Below are positions 22,441-33,700 of a DNA stretch of 64,000 nt, piece by piece. The notes beneath the pieces were generated by a model. That model made no database searches, was not told the DNA's origin, and saw only the letters and a list, made by a program, of their open reading frames with translations. This stretch comes from Trichodelitschia bisporula. Lineage: Eukaryota > Ascomycota > Dothideomycetes > Phaeotrichales > Phaeotrichaceae. The position numbers were made by a program, and so were the translations under genes. Each line of letters opens with the position of its first letter. Position 1 is the first letter of the stretch. Location: the NCBI GenBank assembly GCA_010356995.1, contig ML996702.1, positions 391,013 through 455,012 on the forward strand, read 5' to 3'.

Positions 22441-24104
22441 ACGCGTTGGAGGATTTCCAAGGCTGGATACTTTCGGAGTCCGCTTTATCCACGCAGTCTC
22501 GTGGGAAATCTGGGAGTCTCTTCTCCGCTAATTGTGCTGCTGGAGCACTTCGCGGCGGAAGTTCGGTCACTGAGGTTGTGTAACGACCCTTTATGACATG
22601 GTTCTATTTCAGTTTCGCAGTGATTTTTTCAGACTTGTCTCCTCCGTGCACCGAAGGATGTTCCGACAAGGACCTGTATTATCTGCGACATTCAAAACTC
22701 CACGATCTTCACTTCTTCACACGCTCGCTTCTGCCGTCAGCCACGTGCGTCCCGAGTCCCTAGTAGCTCTGGGTTATCTTGGTTCCGACAGGCATTGAAT
22801 GTGTCAGCTTCGCAGCTTTTATGGCTTGCCATCATCATGTTCTCGCATCCCACGTCCCTTTTTACGATATTCCATAATGAAGCAAAGGGGTCAAACTCTT
22901 GACATACAAATGGATGGGTGGAATCTGCGCATTTGAATCCTTTTGTTCTACACCGCGCGTATTTCCGTTCTTACTCGTCTGTGTAATGGTCTCGCTGACA
23001 CAAAACTTCGACTTTTGCCAGTCGGCCATGCGTTGTCATTACCTTTCGATTACTCGCGTTTCCTTGCGTTGACGTATGTACGCGCGAGAGGTGAGGGTTT
23101 GATTCTTCGCGATGTTGAGTTAGACGCGGTACGGGGTTGGCGTTGGCTTCTAGCTTTCTCCACGTCTTGGCTGCTCTGTTCTTTTGTGAATATGGAGTGT
23201 TTTGGAGTGGAATGTCTCCATTAGCTCCAGTCTTGTTGCTGAATAGTTTCTGGCGGCGGTGAAGGACTGGCTACGGTCTTTGGCTACAGGAATGTTGTGT
23301 TCGTTCGGCAAACCCCGGTTCCGTGACAGGAGCCGGACGTTGCAGGATACGCAGGCATGAGTCCTGGTAGTCGGCAGCTTGCTCAGGTGCCCTAGATTCT
23401 GTGCCTGTAGAGCTTTTTGGATTGGGGAACGGGTTATGGGATAATAGATACAAGAGCAATCGATTCAACGAATGGGTTCTCTAAGGGATTGTTAGAGTGC
23501 ATTCAGACAGAACCGTAGACGTGTTCTGCGGCAATTTGCTAGCTAGTGGACGGTCGTTGTCTCTTCCGAAGGTGCTCGAACTGTGAGATATGGTGCTATC
23601 TCCTAGGATTCCTCAACCCCCGCCTTCCTCCTTCCAATTTCTAGTACATATTCATGCGGGCCGCCAGCCACTCCCGCTCGAATTCACACCAACCTCATGC
23701 GCGCGACCCTCCAGAGACCATCAAAAAGGAAACACGGTTAGCAACTTCATCACATGTTATAGTGTTTATCATCTCGTCGTCCACTCTTACCGTAGCAGGC
23801 TTCCGCCCTGCTGCTCGGCTGCATGCCGCCAGCTCGAACTCTTCCCGTCGGACGTAACCTTAACGCCCAGCTGCTGTGTCCCGCCGGGATCACCGCTTCA
23901 TTCGCGTGCAAACGCGGCACAGCAGAAGGTTTGGGAGAGGAGCATGGTGGGGCTGCTGGTAGGATGGGCGCAAGGCTGTCAGCGGCATGAACGGTCCGCG
24001 GCAGCTTAGCTCTGGAGTCTGGCCCATGGTTGCACTCCGTAAGCTGGTACTTAAAGAGTCATGAAGTGGCAACGGCTTTCTAACAATCATATTGACCTTC
24101 AACA
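22441..24104. other. Intergenic region, no gene recognised
   Basis: The first part must hold the 3' end of the disordered-protein gene. The open frame at 23590-24009 is compositionally poor and has no family resemblance. No repeat or RNA gene was seen. Confidence 0.55.
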
Positions 24105-25798
24105 ATGGATTTTGATGATGCTACCACGTTTTCTTTCCTGGGCAAGAAGAAGTATGGGAAAAAGAAAAAGTCAGCAGCTATATTTGAAGTTGCACCTCCA
24201 TCACCCCCGCCTCCAGTCCCAGGAGATTCGGTGGCCGAGGATGCTTGGAGCCTTCGCTTCAACGCCCGTCCAACGCACTCGTACGCACCCTTCCTAGGCA
24301 TTTTCATCGGGCTAACAAACATGTGCTTAGTGTTTATGACAAGCGTTGCCACGAGACTCCAGTCGGAAGTTCTGTGTACTACATACACCCGGGAATCATT
24401 GCGCCGTATCCGAGGCTGAGCTCCGATTTTGGGTGGGGCAAGCACCCTCATTTTGGCGATATCGATCCTGATATCGGCCACACGCTCGTCCATTTTCTTT
24501 ACACCGGATCCTATGAGACCCTTAAGTCAGATGATATCCCATCTGCGGACGATAAGCTCAAAGAGTGCAAACGCGCTTTCCTTTCTTACCAAGCCGCAAT
24601 CGCATACGACCTCGATGGCCTCGTCGAACTCGCCAGAGAGCGAGTCAAAGCACTCCGGGAGTTTGTCACCATCTTCGATCTCCTTCAGATGGCAGAGACC
24701 GTTTACCCCAAACTTCCAGAGCATGAGGAATGGTTGGCCATCTACCTGGCTGCCGAGGCCAAGGCAGAGTTCAAGCTAGACAAAACCATCTTCCTCAAGG
24801 AATGCCTGCATGCACACGTAGGAGAGACACCCAGAATCAACAGTGTCTTATTCACCGTCATGGCCGAAGCGCACGAAGAGGAAATAGTCGCCATGGTCGA
24901 AGCGCATGAGAAGGAACGGGCCGCCATGACTAAAGAATTTGAAGAGAAACAGGTCAGCATGGCCAAAGCATATGAGGAGGGACGGGCCGCCATGGCCGCA
25001 GCATACGAGGAGAAACTCACCAAAATTTCCGCCAACCCCGTGGCGGCAGAGCCGAATTCCGCAAACAGGACTTCAGCACCCTGTGAAGCTGAACAACCGT
25101 CACCTCGCTCGTCATCTGAGTTCTCTGTCGAGCAGTCTTCGGAACTGGAATCCCGTCCCACTGGGAGCATACCGGAGCATCAGGCTCGTCAACCGATGCC
25201 TGAGGCTGCCACGACCGAGTCCCCGCGAGACATTCATCCCACTACACCTGTTGATGTCTTTTCTCGCTGGGGATCACACAGAAGATCCAGTTCAGCTTCC
25301 AATGTTCAACCAGCACTGGTTCCACGTCCCAAATCGGACGTTTCCGTGGAAGCTTCACCAGTGATGGTTGAAGGGCAAGACCCATGGGAGACTTGGGGCA
25401 TTCCGGACAAAAAGAAGAAGGGCAAAGCAGTGGAGTTGGAGCCAGAACCGGCACCAGCACCGGGGTCGGAATCAGGGCCGAAACTGGTCCAGCCGGAGCC
25501 CAAGGACCTGGATTTCTGTGAGCCGGAGCCGGAGCCGGAGCCGGAAGTTGACGCGTGGAGCGTCTGGGGCCTCACGAAGAAAAAGAAGAAGGAAACAACC
25601 TGGAAGACGGAACCAGAACCTGAACCGGAGGCAGAGCCTGGGCAGGAGCTGGGATTCGAGCTCGACCTGGAATATGAGCCCTCGGTCAAGACGACGAAGA
25701 AACAGAAGAAGAAGAGCAGGCGCCTCGAGCCTCTCCCCGAGCCGGAGGATCCTGTTGGACCCGAACTTGAGACTGGGCTGGAGGGGCCCGGGGAATAG
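24105..25798 (+). CDS. BTB/POZ-like protein with 11-residue repeats and WG-polylysine modules
   Basis: Exons are 24105-24280 and 24331-25798 (50-nt intron), giving 547 residues. The splice restores NARPTHSVYDKRCHETPVG. Residues about 50-230 follow the pattern of fungal BTB-like proteins: strand, SSVYYIHPGI, then HTLVHFLYTGSYETL and helices with the Asp-rich linker KSDDIPSADDKL. Residues 236-290 are five tandem 11-residue units, each starting with Met, expected to form a coiled coil. The C-terminal half is disordered and built of Glu-Pro runs separating modules with Trp, Trp-Gly and a lysine run: PWETWGIPDKKKKGK (410-424) and AWSVWGLTKKKKK (467-479), with a related FLGKKKYGKKKK at the N-terminus. 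It may act as an adaptor; function unknown. The Kelch or MATH partners of animal BTB proteins are absent. Confidence 0.75.
24860..25024 (+). repeat. Five tandem 33-bp units coding an 11-residue repeat
   Basis: The five units start at 24860, 24893, 24926, 24959 and 24992, each with ATG. The encoded pattern is M-x-x-x-[HFY]-E-[EK]-x-x-x-x. DNA copies differ mainly at third positions, so the array is old and kept at protein level. Confidence 0.85.
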
Positions 25799-26585
25799 TT
25801 GCTGGTGTAAGAGGTACAGCCCGATAGCTCCGTCTTTGCGGAGACATCCCGTACTAATATCCGCTTGGCTTCAGATTCGCTGTTAGAACATTTGGCCTGT
25901 GGCTCAGACGAGGGAGGCAACTCCCCCGATGCCGGATTTCTCTCTCGTCGGGCTCGGAGTGACGATAGCAGCGATGATGGGTATGCAATCATTCGGAAGC
26001 AGTGATTTGGTTTTGCTTGGCTAGTTAGCGGTGTGCGAGGAAGTTGATTCCACAGTTTCTTGTTTCCAAGTTAAGGGAATTCATAATTCATTCATGATAC
26101 CGTTTCGACGAAGCTAATTATCCACTGATGTCTGTCGCTCCGTGCACACCTACACAGTAGTTGATGAACAACATACAAGTAGAATACAGTCCCAATCTCC
26201 GACTTCGCAATATCAAGATTGCCAAGTTTAAAAGTGGCTGGGTGGATGGCTGAGCATGCACCGCCACACCAGCTGCTTGTGAATACCCAGGCGGAGATTT
26301 GCTCACGACAGGATGTGTCAGCTTACCCCATATCAAGACTTTACTACGGAGGTATTTCCCTCTACTGTAGCCTTTGAGCTTCCCATGCGATAACCGCTCA
26401 CCTCGATTCTTGGAAATATCCAACAGCACCGATAGCGCCTGAACCTTTCGTCAGAACTTCTGCCCGAAGTGAACCCTAGTTCTAGAACTAGATTTCAACT
26501 GCCCGCGCTTACTGAGTGGCTGATCCGTCGACTTCCGCCTCATCAAACGCCCCGATCCTTCCAACTCCCAATTCACGAGGACAAG
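25799..26585. other. Intergenic region, no gene recognised
   Basis: The two flanking genes are on the plus strand. The distal half is the likely promoter and leader of the syntaxin gene. The minus-strand frame at 26118-26429 shows no family resemblance. Confidence 0.55.
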
Positions 26586-27768
26586 ATGTCATACAGCCAA
26601 TATGGTGGCAACCCGTATGGAGGTGGAAACATTGCAGACGAAGGCCGGGGCTACGGCCAAGCACAAGGAGGTTATAGCCAACCCTCGGGCGGCGTCGGCC
26701 AGACACAGGGTGGTTACAGTGCGGGTTATGGTGGAGATACGTATGGCAGCCAAGTGAGTTCTCCGAACATTGGGATCCATCATGCAGAAGAGGAATGTTC
26801 TCTAACAGCCTTATGTGCGCAGGCGCATAACCTTAATGCTCCACCCCTTGATCAGCAAACCTCCAACCAGTCCCAAGCGTCCCAATACTCGAATCAACCG
26901 AAGAATGACGAGCCCCCACGTGTACTGTCAAATTCCGACTTCTATACACGTGTTGATGGAATCCGGAAGCTGCTGCAGGAACTTTCCGACATCATTGGGC
27001 AGATCGCCGCAGAGCACGAGAAGTTGTTGACGCGCCCAGTATACGACCGTGCTGCCCTCGATAACTTGGTCAGCCAGGCACAAGCTAAGAATGCAACAAT
27101 CAAGGACCAAATCCTCTTTCTCGAGAAGGATGTCTTGCGCTCAGGCAGCAACGTTGGCAAGAGTAATCAATTGAATCACATCAAACGAGAGTTCAAGAAT
27201 CGCATTCAGGATTTCCAGCAACAAGAGGTGGCATACAGGCAGAGGAGTCGGCAGGCGCTTGAAAGACAGTATGAAATTGTCTACGGGAAAGATGACAGGG
27301 AGTCAATACAGCGTGCTTTGGAAAGCAATTCCCATGATCAGGGTGTTTTCCAACAAGCCGTACGTTAATGCTCGTCGAAGTTTGGCTGCTTTCGTATACT
27401 CACCCTTATTTCAGCTCCTTTCCAGCCGAAATGGCGCGTCGCAGTCTACGCTTGACAACGTTCGAAACCGACACAACGACATCGCGAAAATCGAGCAGAC
27501 GCTCATTGAGCTCAACCAGCTCTTTCAGGACCTTCAGGAGACCGTTGTCCTTCAAGACCCCGCTGTTCAAGCTGCCGAACAGCAGACGGACAACGTGGTC
27601 AAAGACACAGAGCAAGCAAACACACAACTTCACAAGAGCGTCGAGCATGCTCGACGAGCGCGCAAGCTCAAGTGGTGGTGCTTTGGGATTTGCGTCCTCG
27701 TTGTGCTCATTCTGGCCCTTGTTTTGGGGCTTGTCTTCGGCCTCAAGAAGGCCTCAGACAAAGCCTAA
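26586..27768 (+). CDS. Plasma-membrane syntaxin (Sso1-type t-SNARE)
   Basis: Exons are 26586-26753, 26823-27359 and 27415-27768, giving 352 residues. The first intron (69 nt) has no stop and could be read through, but its GTGAGT donor and GCGCAG acceptor make splicing likely. Domains: a Gly/Tyr/Gln-rich N-terminus of about 56 residues (SYSQYGGNPYGGGN), a Habc three-helix region about 110-230, a Qa-SNARE helix about 250-315 with the likely zero-layer Gln282 in ETVVLQDPA, and a C-terminal membrane anchor about 322-345 (WWCFGICVLVVLILALVLGL) with a short KKASDKA tail. It should pair with a Sec9-type and a Snc-type SNARE to fuse secretory vesicles with the plasma membrane at hyphal tips. Confidence 0.93.
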
Positions 27769-28431
27769 ACCTGCGTGGAAACTTCGGTTTAGAACAATTC
27801 TCTTCAAGGGGTCATCTCCCATAGTTATGGCATTCTCGTACGACTTTAGCACGGTACGCCGGTGGGTTTGTCGGGACTTTTGGTCTCGAGGTTTGGCTGT
27901 TTCGTTTTTGTCAATACTGTCTCATTTCTGGACAAGGAGCGTCGTCCATGTACATGCGCATTGAATATTGTCTTTTTCCGATGGGTTTTAGATGAAAATC
28001 GGCTCTCCCAATGCATAATACAATAATGTGTTTGTTGTCTTACCCTTAAACGCTTCCATATGACATTATGCTCGAAGACTGTGTTCGCGGGGGCCAGTCT
28101 GGAGTTGCTGAACCATCAACAATTGGATGAACTATGACCATTATAGCTATGTTATTCCTGAATCAAAGTGTGATCAGATATTGAATCACTCAGGACAATA
28201 GCCACGTTTCAGTGTCAGCAGTTAGCTTGTGTAGCTACTACTACCGTACCAACCATAATTCTTACAGTGAGCTAACTGTCAGATACAAGTACATCACCAG
28301 CCTCGGCTCGAGGGCCATCGGCAATCCTTACCCCACGCAGGAGCTCAGACACCTGCAAGCTTGCTTTAGCGATAGTAATGTAGCCTTCGCAAACATGCAA
28401 TCCTAGTTGCGGTATCCATTCGACAGACAAA
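27769..28431. other. Intergenic region, no gene recognised
   Basis: It holds the syntaxin 3' end and the promoter of the HAD gene. AT content is higher around 27960-28260. No gene or repeat was seen. Confidence 0.55.
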
Positions 28432-29454
28432 ATGGCCTCTCCTCCGAAAGCTCTCGTAAGTATAGACGTCCGCGGGTCGAGTCTCCGTGAAGAGGACCGC
28501 TAACCCCACACAGCTCTTCGACATTGGCGGCGTCTGCGTATGTTGACAACCGCACCGCGGCACGGCAGCATTCACGTCCTAATCTCCTATTTTTAGGTCG
28601 TATCCCCTTTCCAAGCCATTCTTGACTACGAGCTCGCCAACAATATCCCACCGGGCTACATCAACCACACCATCCAGGGCACGTCGCCCAACGGTTCGTG
28701 GCAGCGCATCGAGCGCGGCGAAATCACGCTTGGCGACACATGGTTCAGTCTCTTCGGCGCAGACCTCCAGGATCCCGAGCGTTGGCGCGCATACTGGTCG
28801 CGCATTCTCGCAGACCCGGCGAAGCGCAAGCTCATCCCAGCGGCGACGCTGGCACAGGCGAAAGATGGTGTTGCACCGCCTGTGCCCAATATCGATGTCC
28901 AGGCCATGTTTTGGAACATGATGCGCATGGCTAGATCGCCCGACCGATACATGTACCCCGCGCTGAAGAAGCTGAGGGCTAGCGGCCGGTTTGTGGTGGC
29001 AGCGTTGAGCAATACCATTGCGTTTCCGGAGGGCATTCGGGATGAGAAGGGCGTCTTGTTCAATGCTGGACTGCACAAGCACCCAACTGGTGTGCGGGAG
29101 ATTGGGAGTCCGGCGGAGAACGGAGGGGTTGGGGACGAGAGGGAGGACGTGAAATCCAACTTCGAGGTCTTCATCAGCAGCGCACATGTCGGCATGAGGA
29201 AGCCAGAGCAGAGAATATATGAACTCGCCCTGAGTGAGGTTACAAGGCTCGGAAAGGCTCGGGGCGTCGATATTCAGCCCCATGATATCGTCTTCTTGGA
29301 CGACATTGGGGGGAATTTGAAGGCGGCGAAGGCAGTGGGGATGAGGACACTGAAGGTCACGCTAGGCAAGAGCAGAGATGCAGTCGCAGAACTAGAGAAG
29401 CTCGTCGGCATGAAGCTCCTAGATGACGACGTCGACGCGAAGAGCAGATTGTGA
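28432..29454 (+). CDS. HAD-superfamily hydrolase-like protein (ACAD10 / epoxide-hydrolase N-domain type)
   Basis: Exons are 28432-28455 (24 nt), 28514-28537 (24 nt) and 28597-29454, giving 301 residues. Two successive 24-base exons are needed to build the start MASPPKALLFDIGGVCVVSP. Motif I is FDIGGV, with the nucleophile Asp but Gly in the +2 place where phosphatases usually have Asp. Motif II is VVAALSNT, the lysine of motif III is in GMRKPEQRIYELAL, and motif IV is IVFLDDIGGNLKAAKAVGM. The alpha-helical cap lies between. The order and motif spelling match the group containing the N-terminal domain of ACAD10 and soluble epoxide hydrolase. The substrate is unknown. Its 3' end is 33 bases from that of the convergent BUD32 gene. 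Confidence 0.87.
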
Positions 29455-29487
29455 GGAGCCCGAGTGAGCGAAATAGATTCCTTCATC

Positions 29488-30360
29488 TTATCCAAGCATG
29501 CTCTTTTTCCTTCCTCTGAGCCTCACATCCTCCAATCTCTTCAGCACCACCTTTGCTCCCTTGTGGCTTTCTCCGTATGCCCTCAAAACTTCCGGGAACA
29601 GGTTTTCGGCTTGAGGGTGTGTGCTACCAAACGCGCGCTCCAGGACGTACAGGTCCACGGCCTTGTCCTCGTCCTGGATACTCTGCACAGCGAGTCCGAA
29701 GTCGATGATGACGACATCACCTTCGAGATCGCGATTGGTATAAGCGCTCGACTCTCGGCCCGACTTGTTCTTTGGTCTCAGCATGAGATTGCTCGTGGTC
29801 AAGTCTCCATGCACAATTCCGATCTCGTGCATCTTGCCCACGCTTTCTCCAACCCTCGCCATCAGTTCCATGAGCTCTTCCTGTTGTTCCGCAACCACGT
29901 TCGCGTCGTCGATTCCATGCAGGTAATCGTCCAGATAAGCTCGTATAGTTTGACCGTCAATCCACTCCGTCGCGAGCCACCCAGCTGTGAAGCATGTTAG
30001 CCCACCAGACCGGTCTCATCAGAATGCCATATCCAGCTTGCCTTCCCAGTCGGCTCCCATGACAGCCGGTACAGCAAGTCCCTCCTTCCGACATCGCACC
30101 AGCACCCTTGCCTCCGCCAGTATCCGACCTTTCGTTAAGCGTGCATCAAGGGTAGGGTGGCGGTATGATTTCTTGGGACGATATTTGAGTGCACAGAGTG
30201 TAGAGGTTGTGAGGAAATGAGTGCGGTAGACCAGGGCTTCAGCTCCTTGAGTGATGAGTTCCGGGACGGGATGGGGAGGCAGAGAGTCCGCGTCTGCGAG
30301 CGGTACCGGCGCAAAAGGTGCAGGGAGGGTGTGCACGAAGGCGGGGGCGGTGGATGCCAT
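29488..30360 (-). CDS. BUD32: Bud32/PRPK atypical protein kinase of the KEOPS complex
   Basis: Exons are 30360-30042 and 29984-29488, giving 271 residues. The intron is read as GC-AG: GAAG|GCAAGC ... CTAACATGCTTCACAG, 57 nt. The frame stops soon after and no GT donor fits. Splicing yields GADWEAGWLATEWIDG as in homologues. The compact kinase has the Gly loop TQGAEALVYRT, Lys59 in ALKYRPKKSYRHP, Glu83, the catalytic HGDLTTSN (Asp167), IIDFGLA (DFG 201-203) and a basic C-terminus RLRGRKKSMLG. Within KEOPS it supports t6A formation on tRNAs together with Kae1, Cgi121 and Pcc1, and has been linked to telomere upkeep in yeast. It ends 33 bases from the HAD gene. The start is the ATG that gives the usual length. 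Confidence 0.9.
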
Positions 30361-30752
30361 GTTTGTCGCGAAGATATTCTGATAGTGGGGTGGTTGGTCT
30401 AGTTCTAGAAGAACCCCGCAATGCCTCCCTGCAGGAGTCAACTACGCGACGTAGCAACAGGGGTACAAAGAAACTGTAAACCACCCCTAGAACAAGTCGT
30501 CATGCTACGTATATCATTCCCATGCACGGAGCTAGAAAACTGCTTGTGGTGATATTGCATGGGAAAATTGTACACACTAACCAATAGAACTCCACGCTAT
30601 ACAACGTGAGCATCAAGTCATTCACAGAAGCCAGGTAGAGCATCACAAGAGGCATGGAACGACTTGAACCAGCCCAGCATTACGTGCATATTCTCAAGTG
30701 TCCTTCGCTGGCAGTCTACCTACAATCACAGTCCAGATATTTATCTGGCGTT
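30361..30752. other. Intergenic region between tandem minus-strand genes
   Basis: It contains the promoter of BUD32 and the 3' end of the nucleoporin gene. Short open frames are shadows. No repeat was seen. Confidence 0.6.
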
Positions 30753-33700
30753 TCAAATCCCATTGCCCTCCAAACACTCCAGGGCGGCCTGGAACCCCGA
30801 AAGTATCCGTTCCTCAAGCCGATTTTCAACTCCACCTTTTTTGTTGATAGGCTTGAGCCGCGCGAGTTCCGCATCCCGTTCGTTCGCTGGCACGATCCTA
30901 TCTAACAGCGAACTCCTGCCTTGCACCCAGTCTTCGACATCCTCCTTGACGCCGGTGCGGTCCCACGCCAGAGATGTAATGTCATGCACCAAAACGCCAG
31001 TTGCAGCACCAGAAGCGCGATAGCGTTCAACAATAAGTGAAATCAAGGCCAGTGAATGCGTTTCCGACGCCATATTAAGCGTAATGTGTGAATCGGACGG
31101 TCGGGTTCCGATAGGGCCTGAGCGGCTGGTGAGCGCAGTGCTGAGCCGCCTGAGCTGCTTGGGGTAGTTGTTGAGGAAGGAGACAACCTCGCTCGCGATG
31201 GGAGCACCGACAGCATAGAGGAGATTGAGACAAAGGGGCAGGATACCCTTAGTCCATATTGAGTGAAGGCGTGTTGGAACGTCGAAAGGACCCATGCCAT
31301 TAGGACGTGCGAAGAACTGCATCAGATTGGCCGAGGAGAGCTGAGAGAGGACGCCCTCTACCGCCATGTTCTCTGCAACAGCTGGGACGCTTGATAATTC
31401 CAGAAGGAAGAGGATGCTCAATTCGCCGTAAATGGGGTCCCTGTCGATGAGGAGCTGATCGGCCCAGGAGAAAAGGCTTGTGGCATAGCCGGAGGCGTTG
31501 TTGTTTGCGAAAACCAGAGCGATACGTGAATGAAGGAGCTCGATCCCCGGAATGCGCAGGATCGACTGTAGGATGGCGGTCAAGAGGACAAAGTCAGACG
31601 GCTCACAGCTGTTCGCATCTTGATGAAGCATGCTTGCAAGAGACTGAAAACCAATCAGAACCACGTCGGATAGGACTTCGAGGAGGTCTGACGCCCACGG
31701 AGCTGGCTCCGGACGTCCCGAGCGACCCGGGTCTTCGCTCGCAGACTTCAATATCGGCTGATTGAGGGGTTGGAGGGAGAGGAAGAGAATCTGAAGTAGC
31801 AGGCGGTAGTAGCGGCTACCGTTATTTGCGAAAGCGGTTTCGAAAATCCCTTGCGAGCCTCGGACTGTTTCCCAGACAAGCGGAAAGATGGCCCTTAGCT
31901 CTGCCTGGTCCTCCTCCTGCGTTATCTCGACGGCAACCAACTTCTGAAGAAGGACAAGCGCCAGATGAAGCCGATCATAGCGTAGCCGATCATAGATGGG
32001 TTCCGGCAAGACGGAATCGCGGTTGGCAACTAGGCAGTTCTTGACTGTCCCGATTAGAAGAGGCGCAAGCTCTGTGACTTGGTCGACGACCCGGCTGAGT
32101 TCAATGGCAAGTATAGTCCACTGCTTGGATAGAGTTATTTGTGCCTCCACCAAGGAGAGATTCCAGTTGACTCCTTGCAGCGTACGCTCGGACCCTTGCA
32201 GAGCGCGTGCCTTTCTCGACCGACATCGATCCAGCGCCTTGGATGCGAATGGGACGTCATAGTAGTAGTTGGAGCCAAACTCAGTTGGAAAAACTAGAGT
32301 ATGTTTTATGCTGTCCGTTTTGAGGCCTCGAGTGTTGTCGTCAAGCTTCGCATGTTTGGACAAATTGTAGCTCGGCTGGGCGACGCCATGCTTCTTGTAG
32401 TACTGCAGGTTAGGCTGAACCTGTTGGGCGGCTGCGACATCTCCTATTTGATGGGCCGAGTGGAGATACATGGCCAAGATCTCGGCGATTCCAGCAGCGA
32501 TCTGGACTTCGTTGCATGTGATACTGGCATCGAGACTCCTGTCCAGCTGTAGCGTCCGGATGTACTTGGTGATTCCGTCGATGAATTTCGCGTGCCGCCG
32601 GAGCTCCCCAACGGTCCAAGGCCAATGATTTTGACATTGCGCCACGAAGTTCAGCATGACAAGAGCACGCTTTGGCGGCAAACTAGACAGTTCAGAAAGC
32701 TGATCCAAGGCATGCTTCAGGAGGGAGTTCCCGTTGGCCTTCTTCACAGCGCCCTCTTTTTGAGGCTTGGAGCGGTCTCTAGGGGTGCTGCCGGTTAAGA
32801 GGTAAATGGCAAACCACTGTTGCCTAGTACTGATGACTGCCGAAAGCATTTTCCAGATGTCCACTTCCGTCTTCAAATCGCCGGACGGTTGATTCAAGTG
32901 TGTGAGCACCGTAAGGAAACTCTTTGCGATTTCAGGCCCCATGTGACCCAGAAGAGACGGTGGCTCCGCTGACGACCGGGCAGCGCTGCGGACTAAAGCC
33001 TCGAAAAGATTCGCAACAGGGGATTTGAGAGTATTGTCCGAGACGTAAAGTCGCGCAAGAAGCGAAGCTGCCTGGAAAAGGGACTGTTCAAGGATTGAAG
33101 TTGGTTTGTCGAAAAAGGTCCCGATATGAAGAGCCGTGGTGCAAAGCGCCAGAGCGGACTTCGTCTGTTCCACAACTTGCTGGTCCTGACACACGAATGG
33201 CGAGCCGGAGTTGCTGGTCAGCCCATATGCCAGCATGTCGAGGAGCGGCCGAGAGATGTGGTTGGCGGAGGATGGAGATAGGAGTATATCGCTCAGAAAT
33301 TGTGCAGACTCGGCAAGTGCCGAAGTGAGCTCCTTTTTGCTCAAGTTCGGCTCATCATCAAATCCGTAGACATAGTGGAGGACCTTGTCAAAGATTCTGC
33401 TGAGGTTTGAACTTATGTCCATTCGGTCTTTCTCTGAAGCGTATCTCCAGCTGCGCGAATTCGAGAATATGGAGACCAAGGCGCGCAGGAAGCCTGAAAG
33501 AACCTGGGTTGCGGTCCTATGCGGGAGCACATTGACTGGCTCTCGCCGAACTGCTTGAGATCCGAATAGCGTCAAAGGCCTGTTGCTCTCTTCAGGAACG
33601 GAACCAGGACGGATAGCAGCATCGACCAATGCTTCGAAGAGACGTAGCGAGCTTTTCAAGAGGTCGTATTTACCAGCACCTATCTCCACCGTGCTGATGA

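Noticed and set aside
25306-25992. Reverse frame of 228 residues rich in Ser and Gly
   Set aside because: Mirror of the Glu-Pro repeats of the BTB-like gene on the other strand.
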